Below, piece after piece: positions 48,071 to 56,888 of a DNA stretch of 64,000 nt. The DNA lies in NCBI GenBank assembly GCA_050180895.1, contig JBFXDS010000002.1, positions 248,001 through 312,000 of the forward strand. The letters run 5' to 3'. The first letter of the stretch is position 1. The number at the start of each line of letters is the position of its first letter. Origin of the DNA: JBGPEQ01 sp050180895 (GTDB taxonomy: Bacteria; Pseudomonadota; Alphaproteobacteria; Dongiales; Dongiaceae). The position numbers were made by a program, and so were the translations under genes. Under the pieces are notes generated by a model. It ran no database searches. It saw nothing but the letters and a program-made list of their open reading frames with translations, and was not told where the DNA came from.

Positions 48071-48775
48071 CTACCGCCGCACGCCCACTTCGTCGAGGTG
48101 CCGCAGCAGGTCGGCCGGGTCCTCATACACCCGATAGGCGCCGGCCCGCTCCAACTCGTCCTGCCCGTAGCCGCCGGACAGCAGGCCGACGCCGAGGGCG
48201 TCGGCGCGGCGCGCGGCCAGCAGGTCCCAGACGCTGTCGCCCACCACCACCGAGTTGCGGATGTCGATCGTCAGCCGGTCGGCCGCGGCGATGAACAGGT
48301 CGGGGTCGGGCTTGGCGTAGCGCACCTGGTCGCGGGTGACGACCGGGATCTTGTCGGCGTCGAGCCCGAGGATGCCGATGGTGGTGCGCGCGCTCTCCAT
48401 GCGCCCGCTGGTGCCGATCGCCCACGGCACGCCCTGCGCCGTCAGGTAGTCGAGCAGTTCGCGGGCGCCCGGCAGCGCCGTCAGCTGCGGCGCCCGCCGC
48501 AGATAGGCCTCGGTGTGCAGCCGCCGCAACTGGTCGCGCAGCTCGTCGGTCAACTCGCGGCCGATCTCGCGGAACAGCGCGTTGGTGAACAGACCGCCGC
48601 TCATGCCGATGCGCCGGTGGATGCGCCACACCGCGAGCTTGATGCCCGATGCATGCAGCGCTTCGTGCCAGGACAGCACATGCTGATAGACGCTGTCGAC
48701 CAGCGTGCCGTCGAGGTCGAACAGGAATCCGGCCACGCCTGCCTCGTTCACGCTTCCGCTCTCCTGCTTTGCCAT
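48071..48775 (-). CDS. HAD-superfamily phosphatase (phosphoglycolate-phosphatase-like)
   Basis: The 234-residue protein shows the four HAD motifs: FLFDLDGTLVDS with the nucleophile aspartate, AIGTSGR, a lysine in RYAKPDPDLF, and VVVGDSVWDLLAARRA. A helical cap lies between motifs I and II. It removes phosphate from a small sugar or acid phosphate. It lies next to the phosphonate-type importer but lacks the cap lysine pattern I would expect in phosphonoacetaldehyde hydrolase, so that role is not claimed. GGGGGAGAG precedes the ATG. Confidence 0.86.
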   Translation of the reverse strand: MAKQESGSVNEAGVAGFLFDLDGTLVDSVYQHVLSWHEALHASGIKLAVWRIHRRIGMSGGLFTNALFREIGRELTDELRDQLRRLHTEAYLRRAPQLTALPGARELLDYLTAQGVPWAIGTSGRMESARTTIGILGLDADKIPVVTRDQVRYAKPDPDLFIAAADRLTIDIRNSVVVGDSVWDLLAARRADALGVGLLSGGYGQDELERAGAYRVYEDPADLLRHLDEVGVRR

Positions 48776-48919
48776 CGCTCTCCCCCGCCGCCGACAACGT
48801 CAGTCAGTTTCGCACGGCTCGGCGAAGATTCACCACGGCGGATGCGGAGTCCACAGAGAACACACGGATGGACATCCGGTATCCCCGAGCGGTGCCGGCG
48901 CCTCTCCGCAGTGAACTTC

Positions 48920-49660
48920 TCATCGCGCCGCCACCTCCACCGCAATTGGCACATGATCGCTGAGGCCGTTGCCGCACCAGGATTCGAAGGTGCCGACGCT
49001 CACCTCGCGCAGGTCCGCGGCCCAGGCACGCGGCAGGAAGACGTAGTCGATGTGATAGGTGGGGCCGTCCTTCCGGCGGTCGCGCCAGTAGTGCGTCGGC
49101 TCCGCCTCCGCGCCCTGCGCCTCGCCGCGCGCATGGTGATAGGCGCTGACCAGCCCGTAGCGATCGAGCAGCGCGACCGCGTGCGCGTGATTGGCGAGGT
49201 AGCCCGGCTTGTCCCAGAAGATGTTGTTGTTGAAATCGCCGGCCACGACCGCCGGGCCCTGGCTGAGAAAATCGCGGTAGTCGCGGGTGAGGGCGAGCCG
49301 CAGCGGTCCCGGCTGGCGCTTCCGCCGCACGCCGTCGCTGAAGTTCTGCGCCCACACCGCCAGCAGGTTGAATGGCGTCGGCCCCTCGATCCGCACCGGC
49401 GCGATGAAGCGCAGGGAACGCCGGTAGGTCTCTTCGGCGAGACGCACGCGGAAGCCGTTGAAGCCGAGCACCGCCAGGCCCTTGTCTCGGTTGGCGCCGA
49501 TCCAGGCCATGCTGCAATCGAGGCTCTCAGCCCCCAGCCGCTCCGCCAGCCGCTCCGGCGAGGCGCACTCTGGCAGCACCGCCACGTCCGGCCGCAGCGC
49601 GCGCAGCGCCGCCAGCTTGCGGTGCAGGGCCATGTTGCAGTTCCAGGCGACGAGCCGCAT
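48920..49660 (-). CDS. Endonuclease/exonuclease/phosphatase (EEP) family protein
   Basis: The 246-residue protein begins MRLVAWNCNMALHRKLAALRALRPDVAVLPE, with the Asn and Glu metal ligands, followed by AVVAGDFNNNIFWD (Asp and Asn of the central motif), THYW and HIDYVFLPRAW, and ends in GLSDHVPIAVEV with the final Asp-His pair. The fold covers DNases, AP endonucleases and phosphodiesterases; the substrate cannot be assigned. There is no signal peptide. It is a distant relative of the EEP protein at 58744-59709. The 144 bases between it and the HAD gene hold no gene I can see. Confidence 0.85.
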   Translation of the reverse strand: MRLVAWNCNMALHRKLAALRALRPDVAVLPECASPERLAERLGAESLDCSMAWIGANRDKGLAVLGFNGFRVRLAEETYRRSLRFIAPVRIEGPTPFNLLAVWAQNFSDGVRRKRQPGPLRLALTRDYRDFLSQGPAVVAGDFNNNIFWDKPGYLANHAHAVALLDRYGLVSAYHHARGEAQGAEAEPTHYWRDRRKDGPTYHIDYVFLPRAWAADLREVSVGTFESWCGNGLSDHVPIAVEVAAR

Positions 49661-49726
49661 GGCGATGTTGTCGCACGCCCCGTGCCGCCGCCGTCAAGCG
49701 CGCAGGTGAATCATCCCCCGCGTTTT

Positions 49727-51964
49727 TCACTCGACCTGCGAGAAGGTATATGCCGAGCCGATGTCCCAGAGGTATTCGTTCTCCAGGGCCCTCGTTCCGC
49801 CGGGATTGCGGAAGACGGGGCCACAGTAGCTGACGGTGCCGAAGGTGTAGCACAATTCGCCGCCTTCGAACGCCGCAGTGCCGCCGGTCAATCGGCCGCC
49901 ACCCAGGACCCAGTCGCCGGAAATCTCGGCTAGGCCGCTTGCTGTCACCGATGCGCTTCGGTCGTCGCCGCTGAACGACGAGCGGCCGTGCAGGCGGTGC
50001 CCGACGACCAGCAGGCGGATCTCGTCCTCCGTCAGTCGGTTGCTCTTGTCGAAGTCGCTGCCGGGCAGGATGACCGGAACCTCCGCCAGCCGCAAACCAA
50101 GTCGAATCCGCTCGGCGTCGGCCGGCCGCCAGAAACCCAGGAACGGCATGGTTCTGATCGTGAGCGGACTGCCACCGCGTCCCACCCTGAGCGCGTTGAA
50201 TCGCGAGACAGCAGACATGGCGTCCGCCTTGCGGCCGAGGTGCCCGTAGGTGGCCGCCAGGGCGGCGAACGGATGCTCGTCGTCCGGGTTGAGCCGGGTC
50301 ACGGTTTCGAACGACTTGGCGGCCTCCTGGAACTGCCCCAGGCTGAACTGCGCCAGTCCCAGGTAGCTCGTGAAGATTGCCGGATCGCGTGGGTCCAGCC
50401 GCATGGCCGTATGGATGTGCGGAATACCGTCTGCCGGCCGGCCCGCAGCCGTCAGCGCCCCACCCAAGTACGCATAGCTCAGCGCATCTCCGGAATCGAT
50501 CTCGATGGCATCCTTGAATTGCGCGAGGGCTTGCTCAAGGTTGCCATCGATCCACATAAGGGAACCGGCGGCCTGGTGATACAGCGCGGTCGGATGCGTC
50601 TCCGCCTCCGCAAGGTATCGCCTGGCGTTCTCCCGAGCCTGAAAGTCGGAAACGCCCAGGCTGGGATTCCATCCCTTGCCGTAGCTGTCGAGGTAAACCC
50701 ATGCCAACGCTGCATAGGCGCGCCCGTAGGCGGGGTCCAGCTTGATCGCTTCCTCGAAGAACGGGAGACTCTTGCGATAGTCATCCGGCGTATTGCGCCG
50801 GACGTGCAGCCAGCCGCGCAGAAACGCCTCATAGGCGGCCGGCACGGTCGTCTCCTCATGAGACAGCGACTGCTGTTCCGCCGCTGTCAGCTTGATCGCC
50901 AGCGCATCGGCAACGCTGCTCGTCACTCTGTCTTGCAGGGCAAACACGTCGGCGAGCGAGCCGTCGAAGCGATCGGCCCAGGCGTGACCCCCGTCCAGAG
51001 CGTCAATCAGCTGCGCGTTGATCCGCAATCGATCGCCGGCGCGCTGGACGCTGCCCTCGAGCACGTAGCGGACTCCGAGTTCCTCGGATACCTGCTTCGG
51101 CGGCACGGTCTTGCCCTTGTAGACGAACGTCGAGTTGCGCGAGATGACGAACAGGCCGGACACCTTCGACAGCTCCGTGATGAGATCGTCGGTGATGCCC
51201 TCGGCGAAGTACTCCTGCTGCGGGTCGCCGCTCATGTTGGCGAAGGGGAGCACCGCGATCGACGGCTTGTCCGGCAGCGGCAGCGCCATGCGCTCGATCG
51301 AGGCGGGTTCGATGGCGGAGCGCCACGGGTGCCACCACACCGCCGCTGCGACGACAAGCACAACCGCGATGGCGAGCGCGGTCGCTGCCGGCCAACGCCA
51401 CGGACCAACAGCGGTCTTCGATCCGCTGATTGTCTTGCCCGCCGCGGCCGGGTCCGTCAGTACCCGGTACACCCGCACGGCTTCGGCAATATTCTTGACC
51501 CGCTGCTCGCCAAGGTAGGCGTAGCCGACATCGAGCTTCGTCTTCACTTGGTCATAGGCGGTGCCGGAGATGGCGACGCCGCCTCGGTCAGCCATGGTCT
51601 GCAACCGATCGGCGATATTGACTCCGTCGCCGTGGATGTCGTCGCCCTCGACGATCACGTCGCCGAGGTTGATACCGATGCGGAAGTCCATGCGACGTTC
51701 GGCCGGAAGCCCGGAGTTGCGTTCGGCTTCGGCGCGCTGCACGTCGATCGCGCAGCGCACAGCATCGACGACGCTGTGGTACTCGACCAGAAGACCGTCG
51801 CCCATCGTCTTGACCAGCCGGCCGTGATGGGCGGCGATCTGCGGCTCGAACACGTCATGCAGATCGGCCTGAAAACGTGCGCGTGTCCCTTCCTCGTCGG
51901 CTTGGCTCAGGCGGCCATAACCGGCGACGTCGGCGATCATGACAGCGGCTAGCCTGCGCTCCAT
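49727..51964 (-). CDS. Class III adenylate/guanylate cyclase with TolB-N and TPR regions (downstream copy)
   Basis: This 745-residue protein has an N-terminal cyclase domain (about 1-180), one membrane helix (about 193-213), a TolB-N-like domain (PSIAVLPFANMSGDPQQEYFAEGI to AWADRFDGSLADVFALQD), then TPR repeats and a C-terminal domain with paired cysteines (ELCYTFGTVSYCG). Catalytic residues are intact: metal Asp12 and Asp56, Lys52 before GD, and the Asn116/Arg120 pair in VNIADR. cAMP or cGMP would be made in the cytoplasm while the C-terminal two thirds probably face the periplasm and act as a sensor. It lies six bases after an almost equal-sized paralogue. Confidence 0.9.
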   Translation of the reverse strand: MERRLAAVMIADVAGYGRLSQADEEGTRARFQADLHDVFEPQIAAHHGRLVKTMGDGLLVEYHSVVDAVRCAIDVQRAEAERNSGLPAERRMDFRIGINLGDVIVEGDDIHGDGVNIADRLQTMADRGGVAISGTAYDQVKTKLDVGYAYLGEQRVKNIAEAVRVYRVLTDPAAAGKTISGSKTAVGPWRWPAATALAIAVVLVVAAAVWWHPWRSAIEPASIERMALPLPDKPSIAVLPFANMSGDPQQEYFAEGITDDLITELSKVSGLFVISRNSTFVYKGKTVPPKQVSEELGVRYVLEGSVQRAGDRLRINAQLIDALDGGHAWADRFDGSLADVFALQDRVTSSVADALAIKLTAAEQQSLSHEETTVPAAYEAFLRGWLHVRRNTPDDYRKSLPFFEEAIKLDPAYGRAYAALAWVYLDSYGKGWNPSLGVSDFQARENARRYLAEAETHPTALYHQAAGSLMWIDGNLEQALAQFKDAIEIDSGDALSYAYLGGALTAAGRPADGIPHIHTAMRLDPRDPAIFTSYLGLAQFSLGQFQEAAKSFETVTRLNPDDEHPFAALAATYGHLGRKADAMSAVSRFNALRVGRGGSPLTIRTMPFLGFWRPADAERIRLGLRLAEVPVILPGSDFDKSNRLTEDEIRLLVVGHRLHGRSSFSGDDRSASVTASGLAEISGDWVLGGGRLTGGTAAFEGGELCYTFGTVSYCGPVFRNPGGTRALENEYLWDIGSAYTFSQVE

Positions 51965-51970
51965 GGCCGT

Positions 51971-54205
51971 CTACTCGATGATCGAGAATGGAAACGCCCC
52001 GAATTCATCATACCAGATGTACTCGTTCTCCTTCGCTGCCAGCCCGCCGGGGTTGCGGTACAGGGTTGCGCACCATTCCACGAACCGGAAACCCCGTCGG
52101 AAACAGATCTGATCGCCGTCGAAGCGAGCCGGGGATCCATCGGCGGGCTCCCAATCGCCGGAGAGCGTGACGACGCCGTCCGCAGCAAAGGACGCGCCGA
52201 GCTCGCGCGCACTGAAAGGCGTGCGTCCGCGCAGCCGGTGGCCGAACAAGAGGATGCGAACTTCCCTGGCAGTCAACTTGTTCTGCATGGCGAATTCGCT
52301 GCCCGGAAGCGTTTCGTCCGCGCCAGCAAGCCGAAGACCTGCAATCACGCGCAATGTCCAGCGGTACCGGGTTGACGTGCGCCGTTTTAGCTCCGCGATC
52401 CAAAGAGGGATGCCGCCCAGCCGAATCTTAAGATCGTTGTATCGCGCGATGGCAGACGTCGCGTCCTCCTTCCGGCCGAGACGGCCGTATGTCGCTGCCA
52501 GAACCAGGATGGACCAGTCATGATCCGGATTGAGCTGCGTGGCGCGTTCCAGGTTCTCGGCTGCCTCTTCCAGCCGGTTCATCGTGAACTGGGTCGACCC
52601 GAGGAAGAATAGGAACTGCGGGGGATAGCGTGGATCGAGCCGCATCGCTGTGTCGATGAATGGGATTGCCTCGGCTGGCCGATTGACGAGGTTCAGCGTG
52701 TACCCTAGCTGGGCATAGCTCCAGGAATCGCTGGGGTCGAAGGCGATTGCTTCCTCGAATGCGGCAATGCTCGTCGTGTAGTCGGCAGCAGTCCGCGACA
52801 TCATTGCAGCGACGTAATGAGATGTGGAAGACGGATGCTTCTTCGCCTTCTCGAGATATCCCTCAGCTCTGCGGTAAGCCTCGCCCTGCGACATTTCCAA
52901 GCTGGCTGTCCAATACAGGTCGTCGCTCTGGACATACACGAGGGCCAGCGCGGCATACGCACGGCCATACTCGGGATCGAGCCTGACCGCCTCCTCGAAA
53001 TAGGGAATGGCCGCGGCGTAGTCGTCCGGGGTGCTGCGGCGGTAGTGCTCCCAGCCGCGCAGGAACGCGTCATAGGCCGCCGGCACCTGCGTCTCCTGCC
53101 GGTTCACGGCGAGTTGCTCCTGGGCCGTCAGCCGGATGGCCAAGGCGTCGGCGATGCTGTTCGTCACCTTGTCTTGCAGGGCGAAGACGTCGGCGAGCGA
53201 CCCGTCGAAGCGATCGGCCCAGGCGTGGCCGCCGCTCAGGGCGTCGATGAGCTGGGCGTTGATCCGCAATTGGTCGCCGGCGCGCTGGACGCTGCCCTCG
53301 AGCACATAGCGCACGCCGAGTTCCTCGGACACCTGCTTCGGCGGCACGGTCTTGCCCTTGTAGGAGAACGTCGAGTTGCGCGCGATCACGAACAGGCCGG
53401 ACACCTTCGACAGCTCGGTGATGAGATCGTCGGTCATGCCGTCGGCGAAGTAGTCCTGCTGCGGGTCGCCGCTCATGTTGGCGAACGGCAGCACCGCGAT
53501 CGACGGCTTGTCCGGCAGCGGCAAGGCCATGCGCTCGATCGAGGCGGGTTCGATGCGAGGCTCCCACGAACGCCACCAGGCGGCGGCACCGGCGGCGATT
53601 AGAAGCACGACGACCACCGCGGCCGCAGCCGGCCAACGCCGGGAGCGGGCAGGCGCAATTCGCTCGTCGATCGTGAGTCCGGCATCCTTCGGGTCCATCA
53701 GCGCGCGATAGACGCGCACCGGCCCAGCGATGTTCTTGACCGGCAATTCTCCCAGGGACGCGAAGCCCACCTCTACCTTGCCCTTCACCTGGTCGTAGGC
53801 GGTGCCGGAAATGACCGTGCCGCCCTTGTCCGCCAGCTGCTGCAGGCGCTCGGCGATGATGACGCCGTCCCCGTGGATATCGTCGCCCTCGACAATCACG
53901 TCGCCGAGGTTGATGCCGATGCGGAACTCCATGCGACGTTCGGCCGGAAGCCCGGTGTTGCGTTCGGCTTCGGCGCGCTGCACGTCGATCGCGCAGCGCA
54001 CAGCATCGACGACGCTGTAGTACTCGACCAGAAGACCGTCGCCCATCGTCTTGACCAGCCGGCCGTGATGGGCGGCGATCTGCGGCTCGAACACGTCATG
54101 CAGATCGGCCTGAAAACGTGCGCGTGTCCCTTCCTCGTCGGCCTGGCTCAGGCGGCCATAGCCGGCGACGTCGGCAATCATCACCGCGGCGAGCCTGCGC
54201 TCCAT
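51971..54205 (-). CDS. Class III cyclase with TolB-N and TPR regions (upstream copy, active-site Asn replaced)
   Basis: This 744-residue protein has the same order as its neighbour: cyclase (1-180), membrane helix (about 192-214), TolB-N domain, TPRs, and a C-terminal domain with QICFRRGFRFVEWCA. The first 100 or so residues are nearly identical to the downstream copy. One key residue differs: the transition-state asparagine is Ile116 in GVIIAER, where the neighbour has VNIADR. Metal Asp12 and Asp56 and Arg120 remain. Class III cyclases need that Asn for full activity, so this copy is probably weak, or active only in a heterodimer. The ATG at 54205 matches the start of the neighbour; an ATG eight codons earlier is possible. 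Confidence 0.88.
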   Translation of the reverse strand: MERRLAAVMIADVAGYGRLSQADEEGTRARFQADLHDVFEPQIAAHHGRLVKTMGDGLLVEYYSVVDAVRCAIDVQRAEAERNTGLPAERRMEFRIGINLGDVIVEGDDIHGDGVIIAERLQQLADKGGTVISGTAYDQVKGKVEVGFASLGELPVKNIAGPVRVYRALMDPKDAGLTIDERIAPARSRRWPAAAAVVVVLLIAAGAAAWWRSWEPRIEPASIERMALPLPDKPSIAVLPFANMSGDPQQDYFADGMTDDLITELSKVSGLFVIARNSTFSYKGKTVPPKQVSEELGVRYVLEGSVQRAGDQLRINAQLIDALSGGHAWADRFDGSLADVFALQDKVTNSIADALAIRLTAQEQLAVNRQETQVPAAYDAFLRGWEHYRRSTPDDYAAAIPYFEEAVRLDPEYGRAYAALALVYVQSDDLYWTASLEMSQGEAYRRAEGYLEKAKKHPSSTSHYVAAMMSRTAADYTTSIAAFEEAIAFDPSDSWSYAQLGYTLNLVNRPAEAIPFIDTAMRLDPRYPPQFLFFLGSTQFTMNRLEEAAENLERATQLNPDHDWSILVLAATYGRLGRKEDATSAIARYNDLKIRLGGIPLWIAELKRRTSTRYRWTLRVIAGLRLAGADETLPGSEFAMQNKLTAREVRILLFGHRLRGRTPFSARELGASFAADGVVTLSGDWEPADGSPARFDGDQICFRRGFRFVEWCATLYRNPGGLAAKENEYIWYDEFGAFPFSIIE

Positions 54206-54383
54206 GCCCCCAATCCCCCGGGCCAGCATAAGGACTCACGTCATTGTCGGCGGGGATTATGACGGGCGACGATGCGTCTGTGAATTGCCGGATCGATGCG
54301 CGAGCGGAGATTGGCTGCCTATCCCAGGCGTCAAACGGCTCGATAAAACGTAGGGCCGGCTGTGGGCGCGATGCCCACTGTCG

Positions 54384-54770
54384 TCAGGCACCGGCTTCGC
54401 CGACCACAATCGTGTAGCCCTGGTCGATGAGCTGCAGCTTGAGCTCTTCGAAATGCCGTCGGTAGCCGTGTTCGATCTGTTCCGGCGTATATCGCCAGCC
54501 CTTCCCCAGGGCCTGGCGCAGAAGCTCGGTGTAAGTCATCGCGCTCATCATCCGGGCATCCGCCTCGGAGATGACCCGGTGTGCGTCCGGTCTGTCGTCG
54601 GCGCACAGCGGCTGGACAGCCATCGCGACGAGCAGCGCCGCCGCTTTCTTCAGCGTCCGCGAGAGCGAGAGACGGGACAGGGTGAGGGTGAATCGCTGAT
54701 CGAATCCGATTGAATAGATTTGTCTTGCAATATGCCTACGAGTTTCTATAATGTTCCAACGCGAGTGCAC
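54384..54770 (-). CDS. Small, probably exported protein of unknown function
   Basis: The frame gives up to 128 residues. A basic stretch and a hydrophobic run (SRTLKKAAALLVAMAVQPLCA) look like a signal peptide or lipoprotein-type leader. The mature part would be about 68 residues (DDRPDAHRVISEADARMMSAMTYTELLRQALGKGWRYTPEQIEHGYRRHFEELKLQLIDQGYTIVVGEAGA in pieces). No domain recognised. The true start may lie inside the frame, since the ATG at 54770 gives a long charged lead. It reads in the same direction as the cyclase pair, 178 bases upstream; that gap shows nothing definite. Confidence 0.5.
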   Translation of the reverse strand: MHSRWNIIETRRHIARQIYSIGFDQRFTLTLSRLSLSRTLKKAAALLVAMAVQPLCADDRPDAHRVISEADARMMSAMTYTELLRQALGKGWRYTPEQIEHGYRRHFEELKLQLIDQGYTIVVGEAGA

Positions 54771-55081
54771 CCATCTACTGGCAAGGATGGGTCGTTATTT
54801 GACATCGTGTATAGGAACGCGAAGAGCGATGCGCTTGATCCGCACGCGCCGCTTAATCAGATTAGGTCGGTCCGAAACGCGCACGTTACTTCATCTATGG
54901 GCTCGTCCCTTGATTCGCGAAGAAAAGGTCTCGGATGCTGACCGATCGGGTCAAATTATACGCATAACGCGTTACTTTGTTTTGCTGTCCGTGCGGTCTA
55001 TCGGCATCTGCAATGCGTGACTGGCGTCCAGCGAAAGGCGACGGTGCCGGCAGGGTTCTCGCTGGACATGGGGTCCATCCG
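54705..55081. other. Less GC-rich non-coding stretch
   Basis: From about 54705 to 55030 the base composition is visibly richer in A and T than anywhere else in the window (for example AATTATACGCATAACGCG and TTTCTATAATG), and codon-like structure is lost. Two short rightward frames (54720-54941 and 54751-55020) look accidental. I see no RNA gene or known repeat. It may be a promoter region for the leftward small-protein gene, or a scar of inserted or decayed DNA. Confidence 0.5.
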
Positions 55082-56209
55082 TCACTTTTCGGGGGTCGCG
55101 ATTTTTTTACTCTCCGCCCGCCGCTCCGGGTAGAGGCCGAGCAGCCCCTCCCGCGAGGCCGGGCACACGCCGCGCTCGGTGATCAGCCCGGTCACCAGCC
55201 GCGCCGGGGTCACGTCGAAGGCATAGTTGCCGGCCGGGCTGCCGTCGGGCGTCAGCTGCACTTCGGCCACCGCGCCGCCGGCCGCGCGCCCGCGCATCAC
55301 CGTCACCTCGGCCGCGTCGCGCTCCTCGATCGGGATCTGCGCCACGCCGTTGCTCAAGGTCCAGTCGATGGTGCTGTAGGGCAGGGCGACGTAGAACGGC
55401 ACGCCGTTGTCCTTTGCCGCCAGCGCCTTCAGGTAGGTGCCGATCTTGTTGCAGACGTCGCCGGTCGCCGTCGTCCGGTCGGTGCCGACGATGCAGAGAT
55501 CGACCTTGCCGTGCTGCATCAGGTGGCCGCCGGCATTGTCGACGATCACCGTGTGCGGCACGCCGGCGCGGCCCAGCTCCCAGGCGGTGAGCGACGCGCC
55601 CTGGTTGCGCGGCCGCGTCTCGTCGGCCCAGACATGCACGGGGATGCCGGCTTCCCTCGCCTTGTAGATCGGCGCCAGGGCCGTGCCCCAGTCTACCGTC
55701 GCCAGCCAGCCGGCATTGCAATGGGTCAGGAGGTTGACCGGCCGCGCCCGGCCGGCCCGCTCCCAGGCGTCGCGGATCAGCGGCAGCCCGTGGTCGCCGA
55801 TCGCCGCGCAGGTGGCGACATCGTCGTCGGCCAGCTCGGCGGCGCGTCGGTAGGCCGCCGTCAGCCGCCGCTCGGGCGGCAGGTTGCTCAGCACCTGCCG
55901 CATGTCCTCCAGCGCCCAGCGCAGGTTCACCGCCGTCGGCCGTGTCGCCAGCAGGGTCGCACAGCCGGCCTCGATCGTCGCCGTAGAGACGTCGTCCTGC
56001 AGCGCTAGGCAGAGGCCGTAGGCGGCGGTCACGCCGATCAGCGGCGCGCCCCGCACCTGCATGGTCCTGATCGCCCGCGCCGCGTCGTCGAGCGTTTCCA
56101 GCCGGACGATGCGGAACTCGTGCGGCAGCAGCGTCTGGTCGATGATCTCGACCACGCGGCCGTCGCCAGCGAGCCAGATGGTGCGATAGGGCTTTCCGTC
56201 GACGAGCAT
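55082..56209 (-). CDS. mtnA: S-methyl-5-thioribose-1-phosphate isomerase
   Basis: This 375-residue protein belongs to the eIF2B-like MtnA family. It has QVRGAPLIGVTAAYGLCLAL, NLRWALEDM, LTHCNAGWLATVDWGTALAPI with the catalytic cysteine, ADETRPRNQGASLTAWEL, VIVDNAGGHLM with the catalytic aspartate, and GTDRTTATGDVCNKIGTYLKAL. It converts methylthioribose-1-phosphate to methylthioribulose-1-phosphate in methionine salvage. It follows the Mn exporter gene by 38 bases and may share its riboswitch-bearing transcript. The partner kinase MtnK is encoded 11 kb away. Confidence 0.95.
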   Translation of the reverse strand: MLVDGKPYRTIWLAGDGRVVEIIDQTLLPHEFRIVRLETLDDAARAIRTMQVRGAPLIGVTAAYGLCLALQDDVSTATIEAGCATLLATRPTAVNLRWALEDMRQVLSNLPPERRLTAAYRRAAELADDDVATCAAIGDHGLPLIRDAWERAGRARPVNLLTHCNAGWLATVDWGTALAPIYKAREAGIPVHVWADETRPRNQGASLTAWELGRAGVPHTVIVDNAGGHLMQHGKVDLCIVGTDRTTATGDVCNKIGTYLKALAAKDNGVPFYVALPYSTIDWTLSNGVAQIPIEERDAAEVTVMRGRAAGGAVAEVQLTPDGSPAGNYAFDVTPARLVTGLITERGVCPASREGLLGLYPERRAESKKIATPEK

Positions 56210-56247
56210 GCGGCTGTCCTATCCCGCTGCGGGTGGGGCCGCAAGCA

Positions 56248-56817
56248 TCAGACGATCTCGACGCCGAGCAGGGCGAGCAGCCCCAGCGTGGCGAAGATCG
56301 CGGCCGCCGCCGGCCGCACCCAGCGCGGGTTGATCCTGCCGCCGGCCAGTTGTCCGCAGACGACTGCCGGCACGTCGGCGATGAGCATGCCCGCGGTGGT
56401 GCCGATGACGACGAACAGCAGGCTGTTGAACTGGGCGGCTAGCGCCACGGTGGCGATCTGCGTCTTGTCGCCGATCTCCGCCAGGAAGAACGTGACCGTC
56501 GTGACCAGGAAGGCGCCGCCCGCCGCCAGCCTGCCGATGCTGTCGCCCTCCATCTTGTCCGGCACCAGGACCCAGGCGGCCATGCCCAGGAACAGCGCGC
56601 CCAAGCCCCAGCGCAGCAGCTCCGGCGCCATGGCGCTGCCCAGCCACTGGCCGAGGAGGCCGGCCAGGGCGTGATTGGCGAGGGTGGCGACGAGGATGCC
56701 CAGGATGATCGGGATCGGCTGGCGGAAGCGCGACGCCAGCAGCAGGGCGAGGAGCTGCGTCTTGTCGCCGATTTCGGAGACGGCGACGGCGCCGGTCGAG
56801 ATGAACAGGGATTCCAT
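56248..56817 (-). CDS. Gdt1/TMEM165-family manganese exporter (MntX-like)
   Basis: The 189-residue membrane protein has six predicted helices in two inverted halves, each with the signature ExGDKT: Glu15-Thr20 (SEIGDKTQLLA) and Glu114-Thr119 (AEIGDKTQIAT). The family moves Mn2+ (and Ca2+ in eukaryotes) out of the cytoplasm. A yybP-ykoY manganese riboswitch lies upstream, which supports Mn export. The ATG at 56817 is preferred because the longer frame would read through the riboswitch. Confidence 0.92.
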   Translation of the reverse strand: MESLFISTGAVAVSEIGDKTQLLALLLASRFRQPIPIILGILVATLANHALAGLLGQWLGSAMAPELLRWGLGALFLGMAAWVLVPDKMEGDSIGRLAAGGAFLVTTVTFFLAEIGDKTQIATVALAAQFNSLLFVVIGTTAGMLIADVPAVVCGQLAGGRINPRWVRPAAAAIFATLGLLALLGVEIV

Positions 56818-56888
56818 GCGCGGTCCGGGGGCCGAGCGGGTGGACCGATGGCGCCGACTCCTGCGCCCGGCCCGGGTGACAGATGTCG

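Noticed and set aside
48071..48775. HAD protein as phosphonoacetaldehyde hydrolase (PhnX)
   Set aside because: It is convergent with, not part of, the phosphonate-type operon, and its cap region looks like the phosphoglycolate phosphatase group.
54720..55020. Two short rightward ORFs in the less GC-rich stretch
   Set aside because: No ribosome site, no domain, overlapping frames with arginine- and serine-rich chance composition.
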